Assembly: GCF_004698125.1 (NCBI RefSeq)
Contig: NZ_ML214297.1
Coordinates: 992,001 to 1,056,000 of the forward strand
DNA: 64,000 bases
Direction: 5' to 3'
Origin: Halosimplex halophilum
GTDB lineage: Archaea > Halobacteriota > Halobacteria > Halobacteriales > Haloarculaceae
In this document: positions 1 through 8,785 of the stretch, piece by piece
Position numbering within the stretch: the stretch's first letter is position 1
Layout: each line of letters starts with the position of its first letter
Notes under the pieces: generated by a model
Told to the model about the DNA's origin: nothing
Seen by the model: only the letters and a program-made list of their open reading frames with translations
Databases searched by the model: none
Made by a program: the position numbers and the translations under genes

Positions 1-131
1 CCGTCGGCGAGTCCGACGACGATATCACGCCGGTCGCGCAGGAACTGCTCGACATGGGGCTGACCGTCGCCGACGAGGTGCTCGTCCGCAGCCACGAGAC
101 GACCCCGTTCGACGACTTCTCGGCCGAGTGA
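1..131 (+). CDS. C-terminal end of an unidentified protein
   Basis: Only the last 42 residues lie in the window. Reading from base 3 gives an acidic haloarchaeal-type tail ending ...HETTPFDDFSAE before TGA at 129-131. The segment has no recognisable motif and I do not identify the family. About 520 bases separate it from the next gene on the same strand, so it is probably not in the dab operon. Confidence 0.6.
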   Translation, partial: VGESDDDITPVAQELLDMGLTVADEVLVRSHETTPFDDFSAE

Positions 132-653
132 CTCCCCCGCCCGAGCGGCGTCCGCAGTCGACCGGCAGCGGCCGGGACCGGTCCGCACTCGCTGGCCGAC
201 CTCCGGTCGCTCCGCTCGTGATCCCCCGAATAGTACCAGCCCGTTCGCAAAGCCGCTACTGAACACCGATCTGTTCGACGGCGTCGCCACTCGGGTTCAC
301 ACTCGGCTCTGCCCCGCGACTGTTCCACCCCGGACCGAACCGCACGTGCGTCGACCGAATTGGCGCCCGCTGTCTCGACAGATTTCCGCGTTCGACCGCT
401 ATCCCCGGGAACCCAACGCGTAGCGGCACCGCTTGGACCCGCCACGTGGTCCTGGCAGCGAGGTGCGGGGACCGGGCCGTTGTGCTATCCCGTATCAATG
501 ACCATAACGTTCTTTCATTCATTTTCTACGAACGAATTGTGCGAACCAAAGAATATAATAACCGTATTGTTCTACAAGGGTGTAACGACGACCAGTTCGT
601 GTGGGTCCCGGGACGGAACTCGGCGGCCGTGCGGACTGGTCGGGAACACAACG
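132..653. other. Intergenic region upstream of the dab operon
   Basis: I find no convincing gene here. An 88-codon minus-strand reading frame (256-522) has no protein-like features and is probably chance. The right part (about 497-590) is unusually AT-rich for this genome and most likely holds the promoter and control region of dabBA. The forward reading frame of dabB stays open back to base 360, but that extension has composition unlike a membrane protein and is treated as non-coding. Confidence 0.5.
552..561 (+). promoter_or_regulatory. Probable TATA box for dabBA
   Basis: AATATAATAA lies in an AT-rich island of otherwise GC-rich DNA. Transcription starting about 25 bases downstream would leave a leader of roughly 65-70 bases before the ATG at 654, which is longer than usual in haloarchaea. 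The assignment of this box, rather than the start codon, is therefore the uncertain part. Confidence 0.45.
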
Positions 654-2138
654 ATGACCGGCCAAACGGGACGGAACGACGACGCAGCGCTCTCGGAGAC
701 AGTCTCGCCGCCGACCTCGTTCCTCCCGCGAGCGGCCACGGTCGCGGTCTGGACACTCTTCGTCCTCAGCGCGGGCGCCCTCGCCCTCGTCGTGACGGGC
801 GGCGAGCGGGCGGTCGCGGACCTGGTCGTCGTCGACGGGCTGACCGCCGTGATGTGGGTCGTGGTCACCTTCTTCAGCGGCATCGTCCACAGTTACTCCC
901 GCCGGTACATGGCGGGCGACGCCCGCGTCGAGGCCTTCTTCGCCCGGATCTTCGCGTTCACGCTTGTCGTGATGGCGATGACCGCGGCGAACCACGTCGC
1001 GCTGTTCGCGGGGGCGTGGCTGGCGATGGGGCTCCTCATGGCGTCGCTGGTCGGCCACGTCCGCGGCTGGGAGCAGGCCCATGCCGCCGCCGCCAGCGCC
1101 CGCCGGCACTTCCTCGCCAGCAGCGGGCTGCTCGCGGTCGGCCTGGCCGTCCTCGTCTGGGCGACCGGCGCGACCTCGATCTCGGGCATCCTCGGGGAGG
1201 TCGGGACCCTCTCGCAGCCGGTCGCGCTCGTCGCCGTCGGCGCTATCTTCCTCGCGGCGATGCTCCAGTCGGCGCTCGTCCCGTTCCACACCTGGCTGCT
1301 GTCGTCGATGACGGCGCCGACGCCCGCCTCGGCGCTGATGCACGCCGGCTTCGTCAACGCGGGCGGCATCCTGCTGACCCGCTTCGCGCCGCTGCTCGCG
1401 GACACGCCTGCGGTCATGTCCGTCATCGTCGTCGTCGGCGCCGTCAGCGCCCTGCTCGGGCAGGCGCTGCTGCTCGTGCAGACGGACATCAAGCGCAAGC
1501 TCGGCGCCTCGACGGTCGCGCAGATGGGGTTCATGATACTCCAGTGCGGCCTGGGCTTCTTCGCGGCCGCCATCGCGCACCTCGTCCTGCACGGCTTCTA
1601 CAAGGCGTACCTGTTCCTCTCCTCGGGCGAGGCGGTCGAACAGACGGCGCCGAAAGAGTCGAAGCGCGACCGCCTGACCCTCCCCGGCGTCGCGGTCGGC
1701 CTGCTCACGGCGGTCGGCGGCGGCGCCCTGTTCGCCGTCCTCACCGGGAAGGGGACCGAAATCAACAGCGGGCTCGTCCTGGCGCTGGTGGTCGTCCTGA
1801 CGACCATGCACGCGACCCGGGACATCCTGCGGCGGGCGACGCTCTCGCCGGTCGCGCGGCTGCTCAGCGTCCCGGTCGTCGTCCTGACGGCCATCGGCGC
1901 CTACGGCGTGCTGTTCAACGCCATCTCGACCGTGATCGCCGGCGCGCCGATGGCGAAGGCGCCGACCGAGCTGACGGCCGTCCACGTCGGCGTCGCCGCG
2001 CTGTTCGTCCTGGCGTACCTGGCGACGGAGCTCGGCTGGCACCGCTCCAGCGAACGCCTCTACGTCGCGCTGCTGAATCGCTCGCAGCCGCACCCGGACA
2101 CCATCCTCACCGCCACGGAGGACTACGATGACGCTTGA
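654..2138 (+). CDS. dabB: DabB-like proton-conducting antiporter-family membrane subunit (NuoL/MrpA type)
   Basis: This 494-residue integral membrane protein belongs to the NADH-quinone oxidoreductase subunit 5 / Mrp antiporter family. The family signature is clear around residue 212 (PFHTWLLSSM...PTPASALMHAG), followed by the conserved DIKRKLGAST helix. The partner gene overlaps its 3' end by 11 bases and encodes a DUF2309 (DabA) protein. Established work on DAB systems shows that the DabB subunit couples cation flow to CO2 hydration by DabA, trapping bicarbonate in the cell. I chose ATG 654 because upstream codons look non-coding. The pairing with DabA argues against a respiratory Complex I role. 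Confidence 0.85.
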   Translation: MTGQTGRNDDAALSETVSPPTSFLPRAATVAVWTLFVLSAGALALVVTGGERAVADLVVVDGLTAVMWVVVTFFSGIVHSYSRRYMAGDARVEAFFARIFAFTLVVMAMTAANHVALFAGAWLAMGLLMASLVGHVRGWEQAHAAAASARRHFLASSGLLAVGLAVLVWATGATSISGILGEVGTLSQPVALVAVGAIFLAAMLQSALVPFHTWLLSSMTAPTPASALMHAGFVNAGGILLTRFAPLLADTPAVMSVIVVVGAVSALLGQALLLVQTDIKRKLGASTVAQMGFMILQCGLGFFAAAIAHLVLHGFYKAYLFLSSGEAVEQTAPKESKRDRLTLPGVAVGLLTAVGGGALFAVLTGKGTEINSGLVLALVVVLTTMHATRDILRRATLSPVARLLSVPVVVLTAIGAYGVLFNAISTVIAGAPMAKAPTELTAVHVGVAALFVLAYLATELGWHRSSERLYVALLNRSQPHPDTILTATEDYDDA

Positions 2139-4596
2139 ACGCACGACCCTGGAAGACAGCATCGACCGCGCGGCCGAGACCGTCGGCTCGGTCTGGCCGC
2201 TGCACTCCTTTGTCACGGCCAACCCCCTCGCGGGGTTCGAGGACCGGCCGTTCCACCGCGCGGTGAGCGAGGCCGAGCAGCTGTTCGGCGGCCGCGGCTA
2301 CCCTCATCCCTCCGTCTTCCGGCGGGCCTGGGCGGACGGTCGGATCGACCCGGAGGTGCTGCGCGAGGAACTCGACGCCCACGGCGTCTCCGGGACGCCC
2401 GAGGCGCTGCTCGACGAGATGGAAACTGCCGAGGCGGAGCGCGAGCGCGGGAGCGACACCGACGACGCCACCGAGACCGTCGACCGGATCCTCTCGAAGT
2501 GGCTCGCCGCCTTCCTCGACCAGGGGCAGGCCCAGTGGTCGATGCCCAACCGCGAGCGCGGCTTCTACGCCGCCTGGCGCAGCCTGGCACCCCACGACGA
2601 GGAGATCCCGGGCTGCGACGACCCGTCGGACATCCCGGAGTCGCCGGTCGAGGCTGTCGAGGCGGTGCTCTCGGAGTTCCCGGAGGGCCGCTGGGAGGCG
2701 ATCTTCGAGCACCACCTCGCCGCGCTCCCGGGCTGGACCGGGTTCGTCAAGCAGCGCGCCGACGGCCACGCGGGGCCCTGGCAGTCGAAGTACCCCGCCT
2801 CGCTGCTCGACTACCTCGCCGTCCGGCTGACGCTGGTCGACTTGCTGGACGCGCCCGTCGAGCCCGAAGACACCGGGGCGACAGACGGGCCCTCCGACCA
2901 CGAGGCGACCGTCGAGCCCGACGAGTCCGGGGAGGTCCCGCTGGCCGAGGTCTGGCTGACCGCCTGGGAGAAGAGCTACCGCGCCCGCCTGCTCGACGGG
3001 ATCGACCAGTCGATCACGGTCGACCAGTCGGTCACGGCCGACCAGTCCGCCGCGGAGCCGTCGACCGACGGCGGCGACGGGCGCCCGGCCGCACAGCTGG
3101 TCTTCTGTATCGACACCCGTTCGGAGGTCATCCGCCGCCACATCGAGGACGCCGGTCCGTACGAGACCCACGGCTACGCCGGCTTCTTCGGCGTCCCGAT
3201 GCGCTACGAGGGCTACGACTCGGAGGTGGAGATCGACGCCTGTCCGCCCATCGTCGACCCCGAGCACCGGGTCACCGAGCGTCCGGAACACAAGGGCGGC
3301 GAGGCGGCCCACGACCGCTGGACCGGGCTGGCGACGGCCGCCCGGAAGCACCTCAAGTCGCTGAAGACCAACGTGGCGGCCGCCTTCACCTTCGTCGAGG
3401 GCGGCGGGAGCGCCTACGGCGCGGCGATGGCCGCGCGGACGCTGGTCCCGTCGGCCGTGGCCGACCTCTCCGAGGCCGTCGACGACCGGGTCCCCTCGCC
3501 CGCGGAGTTCTGCGAGCCCGCGCTCGACCGCCGCGAGAAGGGGGGTGACGGGGGAGACCTGCCCCACGGGATGACCCTCGCGGAGAAGGTCGACTGCGCC
3601 GGGACCGCCTTCGAGTTGATGGGCTGGGAGGAGTTCGGCCGGCTGGTCGTCTTCGCGGGCCACGCCAGCGAGACGGCGAACAATCCGTTCGGTTCGAGCC
3701 TCGACTGCGGCGCCTGCGCCGGCAACCCCGGCGGCCCGAACGCCCGCGCCCTCGCCGCCATCTGCAACGACGAGGAAGTCAGGGCACAACTCCGCGAGCG
3801 CGGTCACGACATCCCCGAGGACACCGTCTTCCTCGCCGGCGAGCACAATACGACCACCGACGAGATCACGCTGTTCGACGGGGCGGTCCCGGAGAGTCAC
3901 CGCGAGGACCTCGAACGCCTCCGCGCGGACCTCGACGAGGCCCGGGCCGGGGCCGCGGCCGAGCGCGCGGAGTCGATGGCGGGCGCCGACCCCGAGGAGG
4001 GCGTCCGCGAGACGAAGCGCCGGACGGCCGACTGGGCGGAGACCCGCCCGGAGTGGGGGCTGGCCGGCAACGGGTCGTTCGTCATCGGTCCGCGCGAACT
4101 GACCGAGGGCGAGGACCTCGACGGGCGGGCGTTCCTCCACTCCTACGACTGGTCGACCGACCCCGACGGGGCGGCGCTGGAGGCCATCGTGACGGGGCCG
4201 CTCGTGGTCACCCAGTGGATCAACAGCCAGTACTACTTCGCGACGGTCGACAACGCCGTCTACGGGAGCGGGTCGAAGGTCACGCAGAACCCCCGCGGCA
4301 ACATCGGCGTCGTGCAGGGCAACGGCGGCGACCTGATGACCGGCCTCCCGCTCCAGTCGCTGATGGTCGACAGCGAGCGTCCCTACCACCAGCCGCTCCG
4401 CCTCACGGCAGTTATCCACGCTCCCGTCGAGCGCGTGACCGACATCCTCGCCCGCCACGAGGAGGTCGCCAGGCTGTTCGACAACGGCTGGCTCTCGCTG
4501 ACGGTCGTCGACCCCGAGCAGGACAACGTCGCCGTCCACTACCGGGGCGACCTGGAGTGGGAGCGGGCTTCGGCCGCCAGGCCGCTCGCCCACTGA
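2128..4596 (+). CDS. dabA: DabA, DUF2309 zinc-dependent CO2-hydrating subunit of the DAB inorganic-carbon pump
   Basis: This 822-residue soluble subunit is thought to act as a vectorial carbonic anhydrase on the cytoplasmic face of DabB. The zinc-site residues known from bacterial DabA are present with correct spacing: Cys327 and Asp329 in VFCIDTRSEV, His512 in FAGHASET, and Cys527 in SLDCGACAGNPGG. The start codon lies inside the end of dabB, implying translational coupling. Acidic, Asp/Glu-rich inserts near residues 250-325 are less conserved and look like salt-adapted loops. A beta-carbonic anhydrase converges from downstream. The family assignment is firm; activity in archaea is inferred. 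Confidence 0.9.
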   Translation: MTLERTTLEDSIDRAAETVGSVWPLHSFVTANPLAGFEDRPFHRAVSEAEQLFGGRGYPHPSVFRRAWADGRIDPEVLREELDAHGVSGTPEALLDEMETAEAERERGSDTDDATETVDRILSKWLAAFLDQGQAQWSMPNRERGFYAAWRSLAPHDEEIPGCDDPSDIPESPVEAVEAVLSEFPEGRWEAIFEHHLAALPGWTGFVKQRADGHAGPWQSKYPASLLDYLAVRLTLVDLLDAPVEPEDTGATDGPSDHEATVEPDESGEVPLAEVWLTAWEKSYRARLLDGIDQSITVDQSVTADQSAAEPSTDGGDGRPAAQLVFCIDTRSEVIRRHIEDAGPYETHGYAGFFGVPMRYEGYDSEVEIDACPPIVDPEHRVTERPEHKGGEAAHDRWTGLATAARKHLKSLKTNVAAAFTFVEGGGSAYGAAMAARTLVPSAVADLSEAVDDRVPSPAEFCEPALDRREKGGDGGDLPHGMTLAEKVDCAGTAFELMGWEEFGRLVVFAGHASETANNPFGSSLDCGACAGNPGGPNARALAAICNDEEVRAQLRERGHDIPEDTVFLAGEHNTTTDEITLFDGAVPESHREDLERLRADLDEARAGAAAERAESMAGADPEEGVRETKRRTADWAETRPEWGLAGNGSFVIGPRELTEGEDLDGRAFLHSYDWSTDPDGAALEAIVTGPLVVTQWINSQYYFATVDNAVYGSGSKVTQNPRGNIGVVQGNGGDLMTGLPLQSLMVDSERPYHQPLRLTAVIHAPVERVTDILARHEEVARLFDNGWLSLTVVDPEQDNVAVHYRGDLEWERASAARPLAH

Positions 4597-4650
4597 GCGG
4601 CGCCTCGTCCGAGTCTGCGCACGGCTGGCCGGAGTCCGGTCCGGCCCCGA

Positions 4651-5331
4651 TCAGTACTCCCAGATCCGGTCGATCCGGTCCGCCACCTCGGGGTGGGCCT
4701 CCCGGAGCGCGTCGACGCGCCGCTCGCTGTCGACGTTGACGACGTGGATCTCGCCGCGCTGGCCGTCGTACACGTCCTGGAAGTCGTAGACCGCGCCCAC
4801 CACGTCGACGGAGTCGGGCACGCGTTCGCTGTCGACGAGGGATTCGACCTGCTGGTCGACGTTGTACTCGACGAGTCGGTTGACCGCCTCGGCCGCGTCG
4901 ATCCCGTCGGGCAGCGCCGCGACGCCGGCTTCGAGGTGCGGCGCCAGCAGTCGGAGGGAGTGCTCGATCCCCTCCGGTTCGGTCTGGTCGTCGGCCAGCG
5001 CCTGGTACGCCCCGGTCACGGCGCCGCAGCCGGTGTGGCCGACGACGACGGCGGTCCCGGTGCCCGCGTGGGTGATCGGGTAGAGCACGTCGTCGGAGAC
5101 CTCCGCGCCGGCCTCGCCCAGCTGGACGACGCGGTTGCCGATGTTGCCGACGGTGAACAGGTGGCCCGGCTGTTCGTTGCCCCACATCTCGTCCTGGAGC
5201 ACGCGCGAGTCCGAACAGCAGACGGTGACCGCGGCGGGGTGTTGGGCGTCCTGAACCTCGTCGAAGCGGTCGGCGAACCGCTCGGCGTGGCGCGCGTTCC
5301 CCGCAAGCAGGTCGACGACCGTCCCGTTCAT
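4651..5331 (-). CDS. Beta-class carbonic anhydrase
   Basis: This 226-residue protein interconverts CO2 and bicarbonate. The beta-class zinc ligands are visible: Cys39 in CCSDSRV, then His99 and Cys102 in GHTGCGAV. The Asp41-Arg43 dyad that controls zinc access is also present. The family usually has about 200-230 residues, so it is full length. An upstream in-frame ATG four codons earlier (5343) is also possible; I chose 5331, which starts MNGTVVDLLAGN. It converges with dabA, 54 bases apart. The joint presence suggests management of an inorganic-carbon pool, although an enzyme that equilibrates CO2 in the same compartment could also dissipate DAB-made bicarbonate. Confidence 0.9.
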   Translation of the reverse strand: MNGTVVDLLAGNARHAERFADRFDEVQDAQHPAAVTVCCSDSRVLQDEMWGNEQPGHLFTVGNIGNRVVQLGEAGAEVSDDVLYPITHAGTGTAVVVGHTGCGAVTGAYQALADDQTEPEGIEHSLRLLAPHLEAGVAALPDGIDAAEAVNRLVEYNVDQQVESLVDSERVPDSVDVVGAVYDFQDVYDGQRGEIHVVNVDSERRVDALREAHPEVADRIDRIWEY

Positions 5332-5436
5332 ACGACGACCCACTCGCGCCGGGCGTATAGCTCTTTGAGATGGTGTAACAAACTCGCTACTGGATCGCAG
5401 GACCGCGGCGATCGGGGAGCGGCGACGGCGGCGTCG

Positions 5437-6225
5437 TCACGCCGCACCCTCGTCGACGGCCGCGGGGATCCGCTCGATCACGTCGGTCGCGACGAGGCCG
5501 GAGCCGTACTCCTCGGCGGCGAGCTCGCCGGCGCGGCCGACGATCCACGGGCCGAGCCGCGCGGCGTCGACCGGGTCGAGGCCGCCGCCGAGGAGCGACC
5601 CGACGACCCCCGCGAGCGTGTCGCCCGTGCCCGCGACGGTCATCGCGGGCGTCCCCTCCTCGACCGCGAACCGCTCGTCGCCGGCGTAGATCTCGTCCTC
5701 GGCGCCCTTCGAGACGACGACCGCGCCGCTCGTCGCGGCGAACGATCCGAGCGAGCCGTGCTCGGCCTCGATCGCCTCGACCTCCGCGCTGTCGGGCGTG
5801 ACGACGGTCCCGCTCAGGTCGCAGTCCAGCGCGTGTTCGATGGCCGTCGCGTCGACGACCGTCGGCACTTCGACCCGCTCGACGATCTCCCGGACGGCCT
5901 TCCGCGTGGGCGTCTCCAGCCCTGGGCCGACGACGAGCGCGTCGCTCCACTCGGCGACCGACAGCACCTTCCCGACCGAGTCGGGCCGCAACACGTCGCC
6001 GACGAACCGGTTGGTGAGGACGTTCGGCGAGAACCCCGCGACCACCTCGAGTGCGACCTCGGAGGTGAGGACCTTCGCCACGTCCGTCCCCGTCCGCAGC
6101 GCCGCGAGCCCGGACAGCGCCGGCGGGCCGGCGAACTCGATGCTCCCGCCGACGACCCCGACGCGACCGCTGTCGCCTTTCTCCGCGTCGTCGCCGCCGC
6201 CCAGCTCCGCGAGCAGTTGCTCCAT
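5437..6225 (-). CDS. nnrD: ADP/ATP-dependent NAD(P)H-hydrate dehydratase
   Basis: This 262-residue protein of the ribokinase-like YjeF C-terminal (CARKD) family repairs damaged NADH/NADPH hydrates by nucleotide-dependent dehydration. Family marks are the N-terminal GGSIEFAGPPALSGLAALR segment, VVSKGAEDEIYAGD, and the nucleotide-binding GTGDTLAGVVGSLLGGG near the C-terminus. The usual TPHPGE motif is degenerate (TPDSAE). The N-terminal epimerase domain found in many bacterial and archaeal YjeF proteins is absent, so the epimerase must be encoded elsewhere. I preferred the start MEQLLAELGGG over a longer open frame of low-complexity sequence. Confidence 0.85.
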   Translation of the reverse strand: MEQLLAELGGGDDAEKGDSGRVGVVGGSIEFAGPPALSGLAALRTGTDVAKVLTSEVALEVVAGFSPNVLTNRFVGDVLRPDSVGKVLSVAEWSDALVVGPGLETPTRKAVREIVERVEVPTVVDATAIEHALDCDLSGTVVTPDSAEVEAIEAEHGSLGSFAATSGAVVVSKGAEDEIYAGDERFAVEEGTPAMTVAGTGDTLAGVVGSLLGGGLDPVDAARLGPWIVGRAGELAAEEYGSGLVATDVIERIPAAVDEGAA

Positions 6226-6310
6226 GCACCCCGTCGCAGCCGACCGCTCAAGGGCCACCTGCCGGCACACGACGGCCCACCGGGCCGCCCGACCGGTACC
6301 GCCCTCGCCG

Positions 6311-7126
6311 TCAGGCGCGGTTCGCCTCGAACCACTCGACGGCGAAGTCGACGAGCGCGGGCTGGTCGACCAGCCGCGCCTCGGCGGCGCCGACGGTTCC
6401 GCGTTCGACGGCTTCGGGAACTTCGTCCTCGAAGTCGGCACCGAGTTCCGCGAAGTCCGAGGTGTCGGTCTCGATGTCCTCGTACTCGACGCGGACCGCG
6501 TCGCCGTCCTCGATTACGGGCGCCTCGTTCGTCGTCCGCTCCTTCGGGAACGCGGCGCGGTACTCCGCGAGGTGGATCGAGGTGTTCGTGTCGTGGTCAG
6601 TCCCGAGCAGCAGCACCGTCCCGTCGCGGTCGTAGACCTCGGCCAGCGGCGACCCGTCGCCCAGCCCCTCGTCGTAGGAGTGGTCGGCGACGACGGCCTC
6701 GGCGTCGGCGCCCCACGCGGCGAACGAGACGGTCGGGTGGCGGCTCCTGACGGTGTCGGGGTAGCCGCGGAAGCACTCGGCGACCGCGCCCATGCCGCGC
6801 GTCGGCGTCGCCTCGGGGCGGAAGGGCGGTCGCTCCTCGCGGATCGTCTCCATCCACTCGTCGGGCACCGGCGGGTTCGACCAGCTCTCCGGGTCGGTGT
6901 ACTGGCCGGTGTGGGCCGGCATCACGAGCGTCCCCGAGTCGGTGACCACTTTCCGGAGGGCGTCGACGACGGCCTGCGCGTCGCCGGCCACCCAGCCGAG
7001 CGCCGAGAGCGACGAGTGGACGAGCAGCGTCCCGCCCGGCCGGACGCCGAGTTCCCGGAGGTCCTCCGCGAGCGTCGATACCGTCACCGGCTCGTCGACC
7101 CGGTCGACGGCGTCGCGTTCACCCAT
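6311..7126 (-). CDS. Aminoglycoside N(3)-acetyltransferase-family protein (Antibiotic_NAT fold)
   Basis: This 271-residue protein matches the AAC(3) family, which transfers acetyl from acetyl-CoA to amine substrates. Recognisable blocks are LLVHSSLSALGWVAGDAQAV near residue 35, LVMPAHTGQY, MGAVAECFRGYPDTVRSRHP, and the catalytic-region sequence LLLGTDHDTNTSIHLAEY. Archaea are intrinsically insensitive to most aminoglycosides, so the natural substrate is probably an endogenous amine rather than a drug. I chose ATG 7126 because the longer open frame upstream is Pro/Ser/Arg-rich shadow sequence. Gene length is normal for the family. Confidence 0.85.
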   Translation of the reverse strand: MGERDAVDRVDEPVTVSTLAEDLRELGVRPGGTLLVHSSLSALGWVAGDAQAVVDALRKVVTDSGTLVMPAHTGQYTDPESWSNPPVPDEWMETIREERPPFRPEATPTRGMGAVAECFRGYPDTVRSRHPTVSFAAWGADAEAVVADHSYDEGLGDGSPLAEVYDRDGTVLLLGTDHDTNTSIHLAEYRAAFPKERTTNEAPVIEDGDAVRVEYEDIETDTSDFAELGADFEDEVPEAVERGTVGAAEARLVDQPALVDFAVEWFEANRA

Positions 7127-7202
7127 GGCCGGGCTTCGGAAAGTGCCGGGTTGAGTGTTTCGGGACCGTGAGAAGGCGTGGCGGGCGGGACCGCCTCCCC
7201 CG

Positions 7203-8624
7203 TCAGCCCGCGACGGAGACGGTGACGTTGCCGGCCGTGCCCGACGCGGTGGCGTTGCCGACGAACGGTTCGGGGCCGGCGAAGACGACGGTCGTCCCGT
7301 CGCCCACGCGGGCGAGTCGGTAGACGGTGTCGTCGTCGGTCGGCTGGGCAGCCCGCCAGGACTCGAAGGCCGCGGCGAACTCGTCGGCCTCTGCGGGGTC
7401 GTCCCAGCGCAGCGCCCAGGCGAAGGCCGTCCGGCCGGAACTGTCGGCGTCGTGCAGTCGGGCGATCCTGTCGGTGCCCCACCCGGCCGCGGCACTGGCG
7501 GCGGTCGTGCGGTTCAGGTCTGCCCGCAGCATCGTTCGGACGACGATCTCCCCCTTCGTGTCGTAGTGGTCGTAGGGGAAGCGCCACTCGCCGGTCCGAT
7601 TCACCGACAGCGTGAGGTTGCGCTCGGGCTCCTCGCCCGGCGTGTCGCCGTGGATCAGCTGCTCGCCCGTCATCGGCGTGGGCGTCTCGGGGTCGTACAG
7701 CCACGAGACGTTCCGCGGGCTGTCGACCTGCGAGTGGATGTACCGCGCGCCGTAGAGGTACCGGGCCCGGAACAGCCGCCGCCCCTCGGCGCCGTGCTCG
7801 TACTGGTTGCGCAGCTCCTGGGTCTGGTTCCAGGAGGTGTTCAGGTACCGCTCGACGTACTGGTCGGTCACGTAGACCGCCGCGCCCTCGACGAGGCCGG
7901 CGGCAACCTGCTGGGAGTCGGTGTCGTCGACGAACTCGCCGAAGTCCCCGGTGTCGACGGCGTCGCTGTGGAACTGCATCCAGTGGACGTACTCGTGGGC
8001 CAGCAGCGTCTTCTGCTGGGTCGCGTTGGCGTCTTTCGGCATCACCACGATGCGGTTCGGGGTCGCGCTACCGTGGTAGACGCTGGTGTTGATGAACTCG
8101 TCGCCGTAGCCGAACGCGTCGTAGAACGGGTTCTCCGCCAGCTGGCGGTTGTACCGCTCCAGCGCCGGCATCTCCTCGCGGACGTAGACCGTCGGCGGCT
8201 CCACGTCCGTCCCGAGCAGTTCCTGCACGTCCGCGTAGACGGCGTCCTCGTCGACCGAGAGGTTGCCGCCGCGCAGTTCGACGTTCGGTTCGTCGCCGTC
8301 GTCCGGGCTCGGCGTCGGGGTAGCAGTGGGCGTCGCGGTCGGCGTGGGTGTCGGCGTCGGCGACGGGGTCGCGGTGTCGGTCGGCGTAGCCGTCGGACTC
8401 TCGTTCGCGGTGGCCGTCGGGCTATCCGTCGGTGTGGCCGTCGCTGTGGGGGCGGCGGTCGGCGACGGTGTGGCGGTCGCCGTCGCCGTCGGCGTGTCGG
8501 TCGGTTCGTCGGTCGATACGTCGGTTTCGGCGGGCGTCCCCGTCCCCTGGCCGCCGAACAGGCTCCCGCAGCCTGCCAGCAGGAGGAGGGCGACGACGCC
8601 CGCGGTCGCGGCTGTCTGTCTCAT
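7203..8624 (-). CDS. Surface lipoprotein with PT-rich stalk and HExxH motif
   Basis: This 473-residue secreted protein has a Sec-type signal peptide ending in the lipobox LLLLAGC, so it should be lipid-anchored outside the membrane. Residues about 35-110 form a Thr/Pro/Ala/Ser stalk, typical of glycosylated haloarchaeal cell-wall spacers. The globular part contains LLAHEYVHWMQ, an HExxH zinc-metalloprotease-like motif, with a downstream Glu in LVEGAAVYVTDQY that could be the third ligand (gluzincin-like). Several N-glycosylation sequons (NLS, NTS, NAT, NRT) are present. It resembles the Hvo_1808-type surface protein family as I remember it; protease activity is inference. Confidence 0.8.
   Translation of the reverse strand: MRQTAATAGVVALLLLAGCGSLFGGQGTGTPAETDVSTDEPTDTPTATATATPSPTAAPTATATPTDSPTATANESPTATPTDTATPSPTPTPTPTATPTATPTPSPDDGDEPNVELRGGNLSVDEDAVYADVQELLGTDVEPPTVYVREEMPALERYNRQLAENPFYDAFGYGDEFINTSVYHGSATPNRIVVMPKDANATQQKTLLAHEYVHWMQFHSDAVDTGDFGEFVDDTDSQQVAAGLVEGAAVYVTDQYVERYLNTSWNQTQELRNQYEHGAEGRRLFRARYLYGARYIHSQVDSPRNVSWLYDPETPTPMTGEQLIHGDTPGEEPERNLTLSVNRTGEWRFPYDHYDTKGEIVVRTMLRADLNRTTAASAAAGWGTDRIARLHDADSSGRTAFAWALRWDDPAEADEFAAAFESWRAAQPTDDDTVYRLARVGDGTTVVFAGPEPFVGNATASGTAGNVTVSVAG
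8295..8522 (-). repeat. Low-complexity codon repeat encoding the Thr/Pro stalk
   Basis: The DNA encoding the lipoprotein stalk is a degenerate tandem repeat of Thr-Ala, Thr-Pro and Ser-Pro codons (plus strand rich in GTCGGCGTG-like units). Such stretches are prone to slippage, so stalk length probably varies between strains. Confidence 0.7.
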
Positions 8625-8785
8625 CGGTGGGACCGCTGGAGGGCGGTGTGTCCGGCGTATCGCCCGGGCCGGACGTAGTCCTTTCGACTAGCCGACAGTA
8701 CGGCGATCGATCGGTGAGGAGCGCGGACGCAAGGAAGGGCGGTGGGCCGGCCGTGCGGTCGGGGCATGTCGTGCGGTCGAGGCGG

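Noticed and set aside
256-522. 88-codon minus-strand ORF upstream of dabB
   Set aside because: No recognisable feature, poor codon character and overlap with the probable dab promoter region.
654-2138. Respiratory Complex I subunit (NuoL)
   Set aside because: No other nuo genes are present and the gene overlaps dabA, so the DAB role is the better explanation.
2107-4593. 828-codon minus-strand open frame antisense to dabA
   Set aside because: High GC creates long antisense open frames. The plus strand encodes a recognisable DabA with zinc-site residues, while the antisense product is Arg/Val/Gly-rich without motifs.
6311-7126. Antibiotic-resistance gene acquired by transfer
   Set aside because: The family is right but the gene has normal composition for this genome and no mobile context; archaeal ribosomes are largely insensitive to these drugs, so a native amine substrate is more likely.
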